Both the position numbers and the translations under genes were made by a program. Below the pieces are notes generated by a model. The model ran no database searches. It was not told where the DNA came from and worked only from the letters and a program-made list of their open reading frames with translations. From T1Sed10-7 sp046483565 (GTDB lineage: Bacteria > Actinomycetota > Nitriliruptoria > Nitriliruptorales > Nitriliruptoraceae): DNA of 13,425 bases. The stretch spans positions 1 to 13,425 of the forward strand of contig JAWOCZ010000191.1 of the NCBI GenBank assembly GCA_046483565.1, written 5' to 3'. Positions 1 through 6,269 of this stretch are shown piece after piece (position 1 is the stretch's first letter; each line of letters begins with the position of its first letter).

Positions 1-598
1 CCTCGAGGCGGAGTTGACCAACCTCGAGGCCTACGAGACCGAGCTGCGTGAGCTGCTGACCGAGGTCCGGGAGGGCGGTGCCGACACCGAGGATCTGCTG
101 CAGGTCTTCGATCGCCTCAACGCCGTGCGCGGCCAGATCGACCAGGTCGAGGCGCGACGCACCCAGCTCACGGACCAGGTGGCCATGTCCACGATCAACC
201 TGCGGCTCTCCCCCACCGCGTCCACCGGCCCGGTCGCCGACCCGGGCTGGGACCCGGCCGGCACCGCCCGCGCCGCCCTGGCGACCACCGTTCGGGCGCT
301 CACGGACCTGGCGGACAGCCTGATCCGCATCGGACTGACCGTCCTGCCGGTCACCCTGGTTCTCGCGGCCCCCGTGCTGCTCGTGGCCCTGCTGCTGCGA
401 CGCTGGTGGCGCCGACACCGCGGAACGCGGACGGATCACCCCGACACCGAGCCCGACACCGAGCCCGCGACCGAGCCCGCGCCCGAACCGACGCCGGGCG
501 CCACGGCCGGGGACCCGCAGACGGCGGGGGCCGGCAGAGCAGCCGGGGCGGACGCCGACGCCGGGGAGCCGACACCGCCACCACCGCCCGAGCACTGA
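1..598 (+). CDS. DUF4349 domain membrane protein, C-terminal part (5' end outside window)
   Basis: The frame is open from base 2 to a TGA at 596-598, giving 198 visible residues; the start lies upstream of the window. The first ~65 residues form a heptad-rich helical pair with the pattern RELL, VFDRLNAVRGQIDQVEAR and a strand ending in MSTINLRL. This is the typical end of the DUF4349 coiled-coil domain, whose function is unknown and which is usually extracytoplasmic and lipoprotein- or membrane-anchored. A hydrophobic helix (about nt 332-397) is followed by a basic RRWWRRHRG stop-transfer stretch, so the C-terminus should be cytoplasmic. The last ~60 residues are a low-complexity Thr/Glu/Pro/Ala tail, partly encoded by a 12-bp repeat. 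A TTG at 14 is in frame, but homology-like sequence begins before it, so it is not the likely start. The downstream PBP gene is codirectional, 72 nt away. Domain assignment is from sequence memory. Confidence 0.85.
   Translation, partial: LEAELTNLEAYETELRELLTEVREGGADTEDLLQVFDRLNAVRGQIDQVEARRTQLTDQVAMSTINLRLSPTASTGPVADPGWDPAGTARAALATTVRALTDLADSLIRIGLTVLPVTLVLAAPVLLVALLLRRWWRRHRGTRTDHPDTEPDTEPATEPAPEPTPGATAGDPQTAGAGRAAGADADAGEPTPPPPPEH
443..490 (+). repeat. 12-bp in-frame tandem repeat encoding D/A-T-E-P
   Basis: Two exact copies of GACACCGAGCCC (443-454 and 455-466) are followed by two diverged copies to 490. They encode DTEP-DTEP-ATEP-APEP in the cytoplasmic tail of the DUF4349 protein. The period is a multiple of three, so copy changes keep the frame. 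Confidence 0.8.
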
Positions 599-670
599 CG
601 TCACCAGCGGCCGGTACGTTCGACACCGGTGGGCACCGGCCCCCGCCACCTCCTCGAGGAGCTCTGCCCC

Positions 671-2728
671 GTGCGTTTCCGTGAGGTCCTGGCCCTGCTC
701 GTCGGGCTCGCCGTGGTCGGTGGCCTCGGCTACCTCGGCTACGAGTGGTTCCTGACCAGGACCGATCCGCAGGAGCAGGAGGACGTGGTCGCCGAAGGCG
801 CCGCCGAGGTGGTGGACACCTACCTCACGGCCTGGAGCGCCGGCGACACCACGACCATGCAGGAGCAGCTCACCGACCCGCCCCCCGAGGATTTCGCCAG
901 GCGTCACGAGCAGCTCGCCGAGGCCCTCCAGCCGACCAGCTTCGCGGTCACCGCCGGCACGCTGTCGGAACCGGCCGACGGTCGGGCCGAGGTCGACGTC
1001 ACGGTGGCGGTGACCCCCGCCGACGCTCCCCGTCCGGTGGAGTGGGAGACCACGCTGCAGCTCAGCCGCAGCCGTGGTGTGTGGACGGTGGACTGGTCGC
1101 TGTCGACGCTGCACCCGCAGCTGCGGCCGGCCTGGGAGTTCGCCACGGAGACCGAGGAGGTCGCCCGTCGTCCCATCCTCGCGGCCGACGGCACGGAGCT
1201 GGCCAGCGACGACGGCCGCTGGCTCGGCTTCGTCCCCGGCACCATCGAGGATCCCGAGCGGGTCGTCGCCGCGTTCGAGCGCGCGCTCCCGGGCACCGGT
1301 GAGATCGCGGAGCGTGAGCTGAACCGTGGCGAGCTGGTCGACGACTGGTTCTACCCCGTGGTCGTCGTCAGTCGGGAGCGGGCCGAAGCCGCCTGGACCA
1401 CCCTGCGACGCACCTCCGGCATCGCCGAACCCCGCGACCCGCCGGAAGGGCAGCGCCGCACCCTGCTCGACCTCGGCTTCGCGCGGCACCTCGTCGGCGT
1501 GATCGCGGAAGCCACCGCCGAGCAGCTCGAGGAGCTCGAGGCGGAGGGCATCGAGGCTCCGGTGGGCACCTACGTCCCACAGTTCGGTCTGGAAGCGCTC
1601 TTCGACGACCAGCTGACGGGCTCCGAGGTCTTCCGGGTGGGGCTGCGTGAGGTCAGCGGCGGCGCCTTCACACACACCATCGACGAGGTGCAGGCCGAGC
1701 CGTCGGCACCGGTCGAGACGACCATCGACGTCGGCGTGCAGCGCGCCGTCGAGAACACGCTGGCGGGTGTGGACGGCCCTGCCGCGATCGTCGCCGTCGA
1801 CGGTACGGACGGTGCGATCCGGGGAACAGCGAGTCGGCCGCTGTTCGGGTTCGATCGGGCCCGAGCCGGACGCTACCCGCCCGGCTCCACCTTCAAACTG
1901 GTGACCCTGGAGGCCGCGCTGGCCGCGGGTTACGACCTCGACGACGAGGTGGCGTGTCCGGCTCGCTCGGTGGTCGGCGGTCTGGCCGTCACCAACTCGG
2001 GTGACCGCGACCTGGGCACGGTCACGCTGGGTGAGGCGTTCGCCGCCTCGTGCAACACGACCTTCGCGGTGCTCGGCGCCGAGCTCGGTGCCGATGCCCT
2101 GGAAGCCTCGGCCCAGCGCTTCGGGTTCGACGAGGAGCCCCTGCACCCACTGGGGGCGTTCGGTGGCAGCTTCCCGGCACCAGCCGACACCGCCGAGGTG
2201 GCCGCGGCCGCCTTCGGTCAGGCACGGGTGGAGGCCTCCCCGCTGCACCTGGCCGCGATGGTCGCCGCCGTGACCGAGGGCGTCTGGCACCAGCCGTACG
2301 TGCTCGCCGACGATGGTCCGGGCAGCTCGGAGCCGTTGGCCACCGGCGCGGCCGACCGGCTGCGCACCGCCCTCGAGCTCGCGGTGGTCGAGGGCACCGG
2401 GGAGCTGGCCGCGATCGAGGAGGGCGGGGTGAGCGGGAAGACGGGCACCGCCCAGGCGGATGGCGGCAGCACCGAGCACGCCTGGTTCGTCGGCACCTAC
2501 GACGGTCTCGGGTTCGCCATCCTGGTGGAGGGCGGTGGCTCGGGTGCCGAGGTGGCGGCACCGCTGGCGGCCCGGCTCGCCGCCGAGCTCCAGCGGTTCT
2601 CGAGCGGCGAGGTCGATCCGACGGATCCCCTCGAGGCGGCCCCGATCGGCAGCGATCGCACCCCCGAACCTGAAGGCGGCACGGACGGCGACCCGGAGGT
2701 CCTTCCTGAGGACGAGGCGGACGGCTGA
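671..2728 (+). CDS. Class B penicillin-binding protein (MecA_N/NTF2-like + transpeptidase)
   Basis: Peptidoglycan D,D-transpeptidase anchored in the cytoplasmic membrane with its catalytic part outside. I chose the GTG at 671 (685 residues) because GAGGAG at 656-661 lies 9 nt upstream and the protein then begins with a short signal anchor (VRFREVLALLVGLAVVGGLG). The frame is open back to a GTG at 629, but that adds Pro-rich sequence. Residues ~40-150 resemble the NTF2-like MecA_N domain, ~160-330 the PBP dimerisation region (with the usual RRPILAADGTELA entry), and ~350-650 the transpeptidase. The active-site motifs are intact: STFK at 406-409 (nucleophile Ser406), SCN at 460-462 and KTG at 590-592. 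The C-terminus is a ~30-residue acidic Pro/Glu/Asp tail. MecA_N is also found in beta-lactam-resistant PBPs, but in actinobacteria such proteins are common elongation/septation accessories, so resistance should not be inferred. A 30-bp repeat array starts at the base after the stop. Confidence 0.93.
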   Translation: MRFREVLALLVGLAVVGGLGYLGYEWFLTRTDPQEQEDVVAEGAAEVVDTYLTAWSAGDTTTMQEQLTDPPPEDFARRHEQLAEALQPTSFAVTAGTLSEPADGRAEVDVTVAVTPADAPRPVEWETTLQLSRSRGVWTVDWSLSTLHPQLRPAWEFATETEEVARRPILAADGTELASDDGRWLGFVPGTIEDPERVVAAFERALPGTGEIAERELNRGELVDDWFYPVVVVSRERAEAAWTTLRRTSGIAEPRDPPEGQRRTLLDLGFARHLVGVIAEATAEQLEELEAEGIEAPVGTYVPQFGLEALFDDQLTGSEVFRVGLREVSGGAFTHTIDEVQAEPSAPVETTIDVGVQRAVENTLAGVDGPAAIVAVDGTDGAIRGTASRPLFGFDRARAGRYPPGSTFKLVTLEAALAAGYDLDDEVACPARSVVGGLAVTNSGDRDLGTVTLGEAFAASCNTTFAVLGAELGADALEASAQRFGFDEEPLHPLGAFGGSFPAPADTAEVAAAAFGQARVEASPLHLAAMVAAVTEGVWHQPYVLADDGPGSSEPLATGAADRLRTALELAVVEGTGELAAIEEGGVSGKTGTAQADGGSTEHAWFVGTYDGLGFAILVEGGGSGAEVAAPLAARLAAELQRFSSGEVDPTDPLEAAPIGSDRTPEPEGGTDGDPEVLPEDEADG

Positions 2729-2818
2729 CCGGCGCACACGGCCGACCGACGCACACGACCGGCGCACACGGCCGACCGACGCACAGGGCCGGCGCACACG
2801 GCCGACCGGCGCACACGG
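2729..2818. repeat. Three tandem 30-bp repeats between PBP and HhH-GPD genes
   Basis: Units lie at 2729-2758, 2759-2788 and 2789-2818. Each begins CCGGCGCACACGGCCGACC, and the first 19 bases are identical in all three. Differences are confined to the last third (ending CACACGA, CACAGGG and CACACGG). Each unit is itself a near-duplicate of a smaller CCGRCGCACA motif. The array starts at the first base after the PBP stop codon and ends 44 nt before the next start. It is too short and has no spacers, so it is not CRISPR. It may act as an intergenic minisatellite or help end PBP transcription (the GGCCG/CGGCC arms at 2787-2803 can pair), but there is no T tract. Confidence 0.9.
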
Positions 2819-2862
2819 CAGCCACGAGAGCAACGGAACGACCCAGGAGATCGAGGCCAGCG

Positions 2863-3441
2863 ATGCACACACGCTTGCGTTTGACCGGCGACGAGCAGGC
2901 GGACCAGCTGCTGTCCGAGAACCCGTTCGCGTTGTTGCTGGGGATGCTGCTGGACCAGCAGATCGCCATGGAGGTCGCTTTCCTCGGTCCCGCCCGACTG
3001 GCGGAGCGGCTGGACGGCCCTCTCGACCCAGCGACGGTCGCGGCGACCGATCCGGAGGAGTTGGAGGCGCTGTTCCGGGTCAAGCCGGCGATCCACCGCT
3101 ACCCCGGATCCATGGCCAAGCGGGTGCAGGCGGTCGCCAACCACCTCCTGGAACACCACGGTGGGGATGCGGCCGAGGTGTGGCAGGGGGCCACGGACGG
3201 GCGGGAGCTCGAACGACGGCTACGGGCGCTCCCCGGCTACGGGGAGCAGAAGGCCCGGATCTTCATCGCGCTGCTCGGCAAGCAGTGCGACGTTCGGCCC
3301 GAGGGTTGGCAGGAGGCCGCCGGCGCCTACGCCGAGCCGGGTTTCCGCTCCATCGCCGATGTCACGGACGAGGGCTCGTTGCAGCGGGTTCGGGAGTCCA
3401 AGCAGGCAGCGAAGGCCGCAGCGAAGGCCGCCGAGAGCTGA
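2863..3441 (+). CDS. HhH-GPD-type base-excision repair-like protein
   Basis: 192-residue cytoplasmic protein of the HhH-GPD DNA glycosylase superfamily. The ATG at 2863 has AGGAG at 2845-2849, about 13 nt upstream. Residues ~20-115 are the helical bundle; the segment around 25-34 (LLGMLLDQQIAMEVAF) is characteristic of a small actinobacterial subfamily annotated as HhH-GPD base-excision repair protein. The helix-hairpin-helix is LPGYGEQKA at 123-131, with Lys130 at the position of the catalytic or DNA-contacting Lys of endonuclease III. The acidic residue expected about 18 residues later is not at that distance: the nearest Asp is Asp143, 13 residues on. There is no C-terminal Fe-S Cys cluster. 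The tail is Lys/Ala rich (KQAAKAAAKAAES), perhaps a DNA-contact tail. It converges on the DUF3309 gene with only 6 nt between stops. Substrate unknown; catalytic activity is not certain. Confidence 0.85.
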   Translation: MHTRLRLTGDEQADQLLSENPFALLLGMLLDQQIAMEVAFLGPARLAERLDGPLDPATVAATDPEELEALFRVKPAIHRYPGSMAKRVQAVANHLLEHHGGDAAEVWQGATDGRELERRLRALPGYGEQKARIFIALLGKQCDVRPEGWQEAAGAYAEPGFRSIADVTDEGSLQRVRESKQAAKAAAKAAES

Positions 3442-3447
3442 GCGCCG

Positions 3448-3606
3448 CTACTCGGGGGCCACGGTCAGCGAGAACAGGACCAGCGTCGCCAGTCCCATGG
3501 CCAGGATGCCCGCCGGCGGCCACCCCCAACCGCGGCTGTGGGGCCACACCGGCATCGCGAAGATCACCAGCAGGGCGAGCAGCACGGTCGGGACGATCTG
3601 GACCAC
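3448..3606 (-). CDS. DUF3309 small membrane protein
   Basis: 52-residue peptide read from a GTG at 3606 to a TAG at 3448-3450, with a weak GAAGG ribosome-binding site about 10 nt upstream. It has two hydrophobic helices (about residues 4-19 and 31-48) separated by the turn WPHSRGWGWPPAG, the signature I associate with DUF3309 (PHSRGWGYGPSG in family members), and its length is typical of that family. Function unknown; probably a membrane hairpin. The frame stays open a long way upstream as an alternative-frame shadow, but hydrophobic family-like sequence begins only at this GTG and no other plausible in-frame start lies close by. It is tail-to-tail with the HhH-GPD gene and divergent from the RimK-like gene. 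DUF3309 is to my knowledge mainly proteobacterial, so transfer is possible. Confidence 0.7.
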   Translation of the reverse strand: MVQIVPTVLLALLVIFAMPVWPHSRGWGWPPAGILAMGLATLVLFSLTVAPE

Positions 3607-3760
3607 CTCGGAGCCTTCGCCGTCGGTCGTGTCGGGCGCCCCGCGCGCTCCGTCGGCTGTGCAGCACGGTGCCTGAGCCAGGGCAGCGACACCGGGACGT
3701 GCGCCCACGCTACCGCTCGAGCAGGCGGGCGCAGGGCCCACTCGGGCAGGCGGCACGTCG

Positions 3761-3789
3761 CTGTCCACCCCGGGTGGTCGCAGTACGGT
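3761..3789 (+). promoter_or_regulatory. Possible promoter with internal palindrome upstream of rimK-like gene
   Basis: In the 276-nt non-coding stretch 3607-3882, CTGTCC (3761-3766) and TACGGT (3784-3789) are separated by 17 nt and each match 3 of 6 sigma-70 consensus bases. The perfect palindrome CCACCC-C-GGGTGG (3765-3777) overlaps the spacer. Predicted start is near 3796, leaving an ~87-nt leader. I see nothing else in this stretch. Weak evidence: GC-rich palindromes of this size are expected by chance. Confidence 0.22.
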
Positions 3790-3882
3790 GCGGCCTCGTG
3801 CGCCCGGCCCCCGGCGGCATCCGACGCCCGGGGAGCGCCTCCCTTTCCACGCGACCACCTGCCAGCGCGGAGCCAGCCTGCC

Positions 3883-4791
3883 GTGAACATCGCGATCCTC
3901 TCCCGCAACGCCCAGCTGTACTCGACCCGACGGCTGAAGGAGGCCGCCGAGCAACGCGAGCACACGGTCGAGATCGTCGACTACCTCAGGTGTGTGATCG
4001 ACATCACCTCGCACCGTCCGGCGATCGTCTACGGCGGGAGCAAGCTCGAGGGCATCGATGCCGTCATCCCACGCATCGGCGCCACGCACACCTTCTACGG
4101 CACCGCGGTCGTGCGGCAGTTCGAGATGATGGGCGTGTACCCCGCTGTGGAGTCCCAGGCCATCTCCCGCTCGCGCGACAAGCTGCGTTCGCTCCAACTG
4201 CTGGCCGCGGAGGGTGTCGGCCTGCCGGTGACCTCCTTCGCGCACTCGACGAAGGACCTCGAGGGGTTGATATCGCTGGTCGGCGGGGCTCCGTTGGTCG
4301 TGAAGCTGTTGGAAGGCACCCAGGGGATGGGCGTGGTGCTCGCGGAGACCACCAAGGCCGCTGAGTCGGTCATCGGCGCCTTCCGCCAGCTCGATGCCAA
4401 CATCCTCGTGCAGGAGTTCATCAAGGAAGCCGGTGGCAGCGACATCCGAGCCTTCGTCGTAGGCAACCGCGTCGTCGCCGCCATGGAGCGCACCGCAGCG
4501 GCGGGTGACTTCCGCTCGAACGTCCACCGGGGTGGAGCGGCGCGACGGATCCGCCTGACCCCCGAGGAGCGCGCCACGGCGAAGCGGGCAGCGAAGATCC
4601 TCGGCCTCACCATCGCCGGTGTCGACCTGATGCGCTCCAACCACGGGCCGGTCGTCCTCGAGGTCAACTCCTCACCTGGCCTGGAGGGCATCGAGACCGC
4701 GACGGGTGTGGACGTCGCCGGCAAGGTGATCGAGTACATCGCCAACCACGCCGAGGAGAAGGCGGCCAACCGGGCCCGCCGAAAGGCCTGA
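3883..4791 (+). CDS. rimK: RimK-type ATP-grasp alpha-L-glutamate ligase
   Basis: 302-residue cytoplasmic ATP-grasp ligase; E. coli RimK, which adds Glu residues to the C-terminus of ribosomal protein S6, has 300. The GTG at 3883 has GGAG at 3869-3872, and the protein starts MNIAILSRNAQLYSTRRLKE, as the family does. Residues 1-~95 are the N-terminal RimK domain and ~105-290 the ATP-grasp fold. Visible motifs: KLLEGTQGMGV at 141-151 (ATP-binding Lys and glycine loop), VQEFI at 176-180, GSDIRAFVVG at 185-194, and LEVNSSPGLEGIE at 269-281 (Mg2+-binding Glu/Asn). The C-terminus is basic (RARRKA). Motif spacing matches the E. coli enzyme almost residue for residue, so it is a full-length, probably active ligase. 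The acceptor in actinobacteria is not shown by the sequence; S6 is one candidate, another protein or a small molecule is possible. Monocistronic, convergent with the flavoprotein gene. Confidence 0.88.
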   Translation: MNIAILSRNAQLYSTRRLKEAAEQREHTVEIVDYLRCVIDITSHRPAIVYGGSKLEGIDAVIPRIGATHTFYGTAVVRQFEMMGVYPAVESQAISRSRDKLRSLQLLAAEGVGLPVTSFAHSTKDLEGLISLVGGAPLVVKLLEGTQGMGVVLAETTKAAESVIGAFRQLDANILVQEFIKEAGGSDIRAFVVGNRVVAAMERTAAAGDFRSNVHRGGAARRIRLTPEERATAKRAAKILGLTIAGVDLMRSNHGPVVLEVNSSPGLEGIETATGVDVAGKVIEYIANHAEEKAANRARRKA

Positions 4792-4802
4792 GGCGACGGC
4801 GT

Positions 4803-4818
4803 GGCCAGGATGGTGGCC
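4803..4818. terminator. Weak hairpin between convergent genes
   Basis: GGCCA (4803-4807) and TGGCC (4814-4818) can form a 5-bp stem with a 6-nt loop, in the 35-nt gap between the RimK-like and flavoprotein stop codons. There is no T tract on either strand; it would be a minimal bidirectional terminator at best. Confidence 0.25.
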
Positions 4819-4826
4819 CGGCAGCC

Positions 4827-6203
4827 TCACAGGCCGGCGCTGCGCACCGCTCCGTCGACCTTGCGGGCCGCGATCAGCACCGGGTCCCAGACCGGCGAGA
4901 ACGGCGGCGCGTAGGAGAGATCGACGTTGAGCAGCTCGTCCACGGTCATCTCGTTCCACAGCGCCGTGGCGAAGACGTCGATCCGCTTGGCCGCCCCCTC
5001 CCGCCCGATGATCTGCGCACCGAGCAACCGCCCGGTCCCCCGCTCCGCCACCGCCTTGATCGTGATCGGCGTGGCATCCGGGTAGTAGTGCGCCCGGGTG
5101 GTACCGGTGATCGTTCCCGCGACGGTCTCGAAGCCCGCCGCCGCTGCCGCGGCCTCCCCGAGTCCCGTTCGAGCGATCTCGACCTCACAGACCTTGGTGA
5201 CCGCGGTGCCGAGCACACCGGGGAAGGCGCTGTAGGAGCCGCCGAGGTTCAGCCCCGCGATCCGACCCTGCTTGTTGGCGATGGTGCCGAGCGCGATCGA
5301 GACCGGCGAGCGGGACACCCGGTGGAAGGTCTCCGCGCAGTCACCAGCCGACCACACGCCCTCGACCGGGGTGTGCTGACGCCGGTCGGTGACGATCCCG
5401 CGTGACGGGCCGATCGGGATCTGGGACTCCCGGGCCAGGTCGCTGAAGGGACGGGTCCCCGTCCCGAGCACGGCGATGTCCGCCTCGAGCGTGCCTGCTG
5501 CGGTCACGACGCCGCGGATCCATCCGTCGGCACCGGTCTCGATCCCCTCCACGGCGACACCGAGGTGGAGGTGCATCCCCATGCGGCGCATCGCGTCGGA
5601 AACGAGCTCCCCGATATCGGGATCGAGGGTGGACATCGGCTGGTCCGCCATCTCGACCACGTGGACCTCGAGGCCGCGCAGCAGCATGGCCTCGGCCATC
5701 TCGATACCGATGTAGCCGGCGCCGATGACCACGGCCCGACGGGGCTCGCGCGCCTCCAGCGCGTCAAGCACCCGCTGACCGTGATCGAGGGTCTGGACGC
5801 CGAAGACGCCCTCGGCGTCGATGCCTGGCACGGGGGGACGCAGCGGGGTGGCACCGGTCGCGATCAGCAGCTGGTCGTAGCCATGGTCGGACTCCTCGCC
5901 GGCGTCGAGGTCGCGCACCGTGACGGTGCGCGCATCGGTGTCGATGCCGGTCACCTCGTGACCCGTCCGCACGTCGATGGACTGCTTCTCGCGGAACACC
6001 TCGGGAGCACGGGCGACGAGCTCGTCCCGCTCGTCGATCAGCCCGCCGATCCAGTAGGGGATGCCGCAGGCGGCGTAGGAGGTGTAGTGCCCCCGCTCGA
6101 AGGCGAGGATCTCCAGCTCGTCCGGCCCCCTGAGCCGCCGGGCCTGTGAGGCGGCGGACATCCCCGCCGCATCGCCGCCGATGACGATCAACCGTTCCGT
6201 CAC
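4827..6203 (-). CDS. CoA-disulfide reductase-like FAD/NAD(P)H oxidoreductase
   Basis: 458-residue flavoprotein of the pyridine nucleotide-disulfide oxidoreductase family, closest by eye to CoA-disulfide reductases/single-Cys flavoenzymes, which reduce CoA disulfide, persulfides or related thiols with NAD(P)H. GTG start at 6203 with AGGAG 6 nt upstream. The FAD-binding motif GGDAAG is at 9-14, and the single redox cysteine Cys46 sits in SYAACGIPYWIGG (CoADR-type, not the CxxxxC of glutathione or mercuric reductases). The NAD(P)H-binding motif GAGYIG is at 161-166 and the second FAD motif SAGDCAE at 285-291. The C-terminal dimerisation domain keeps HYYPDATPI (372-380) and LSYAPPFS (429-436), whose tyrosines (Tyr374, Tyr431) correspond to CoADR active-site tyrosines. 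There is no C-terminal rhodanese domain. It lies 66 nt downstream of the Cu-ATPase gene on the same strand, probably cotranscribed. Substrate uncertain: CoA, persulfide, or another actinobacterial thiol. Confidence 0.87.
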   Translation of the reverse strand: MTERLIVIGGDAAGMSAASQARRLRGPDELEILAFERGHYTSYAACGIPYWIGGLIDERDELVARAPEVFREKQSIDVRTGHEVTGIDTDARTVTVRDLDAGEESDHGYDQLLIATGATPLRPPVPGIDAEGVFGVQTLDHGQRVLDALEAREPRRAVVIGAGYIGIEMAEAMLLRGLEVHVVEMADQPMSTLDPDIGELVSDAMRRMGMHLHLGVAVEGIETGADGWIRGVVTAAGTLEADIAVLGTGTRPFSDLARESQIPIGPSRGIVTDRRQHTPVEGVWSAGDCAETFHRVSRSPVSIALGTIANKQGRIAGLNLGGSYSAFPGVLGTAVTKVCEVEIARTGLGEAAAAAAGFETVAGTITGTTRAHYYPDATPITIKAVAERGTGRLLGAQIIGREGAAKRIDVFATALWNEMTVDELLNVDLSYAPPFSPVWDPVLIAARKVDGAVRSAGL

Positions 6204-6269
6204 GTGGTGCTCCTCATGTCGGTACCGACGCCAGCGGCCGAAGGATGCCCGACCGCTGCCTCAGGCAGC

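Noticed and set aside
596..603. TGACGTCA palindrome over the DUF4349 stop codon
   Set aside because: Eight-base palindromes are common; there is no second copy and no promoter association.
629..670. Upstream GTG start for the PBP at 629
   Set aside because: Adds 14 Pro/Leu-rich residues before the membrane anchor and removes the well-spaced GAGGAG from use.
2022..3083. Minus-strand open frame across the 30-bp repeats, 353 codons
   Set aside because: Antisense to the PBP and HhH-GPD genes, Arg/Pro-rich, no family resemblance; the repeat adds open length only because its period is 30 bp.
3538..3882. N-terminal extension of the RimK-like protein
   Set aside because: Family proteins begin at MNIAILSRN; the extra 115 codons are His/Arg/Ala-rich, overlap the DUF3309 gene and lack similarity.
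2460..4364. Long plus-strand open frame overlapping the PBP end, the HhH-GPD gene and the RimK-like gene
   Set aside because: Composition is Arg/Pro/Gly-rich shadow sequence with no recognisable domain; it overlaps three genes with clear motifs in other frames.
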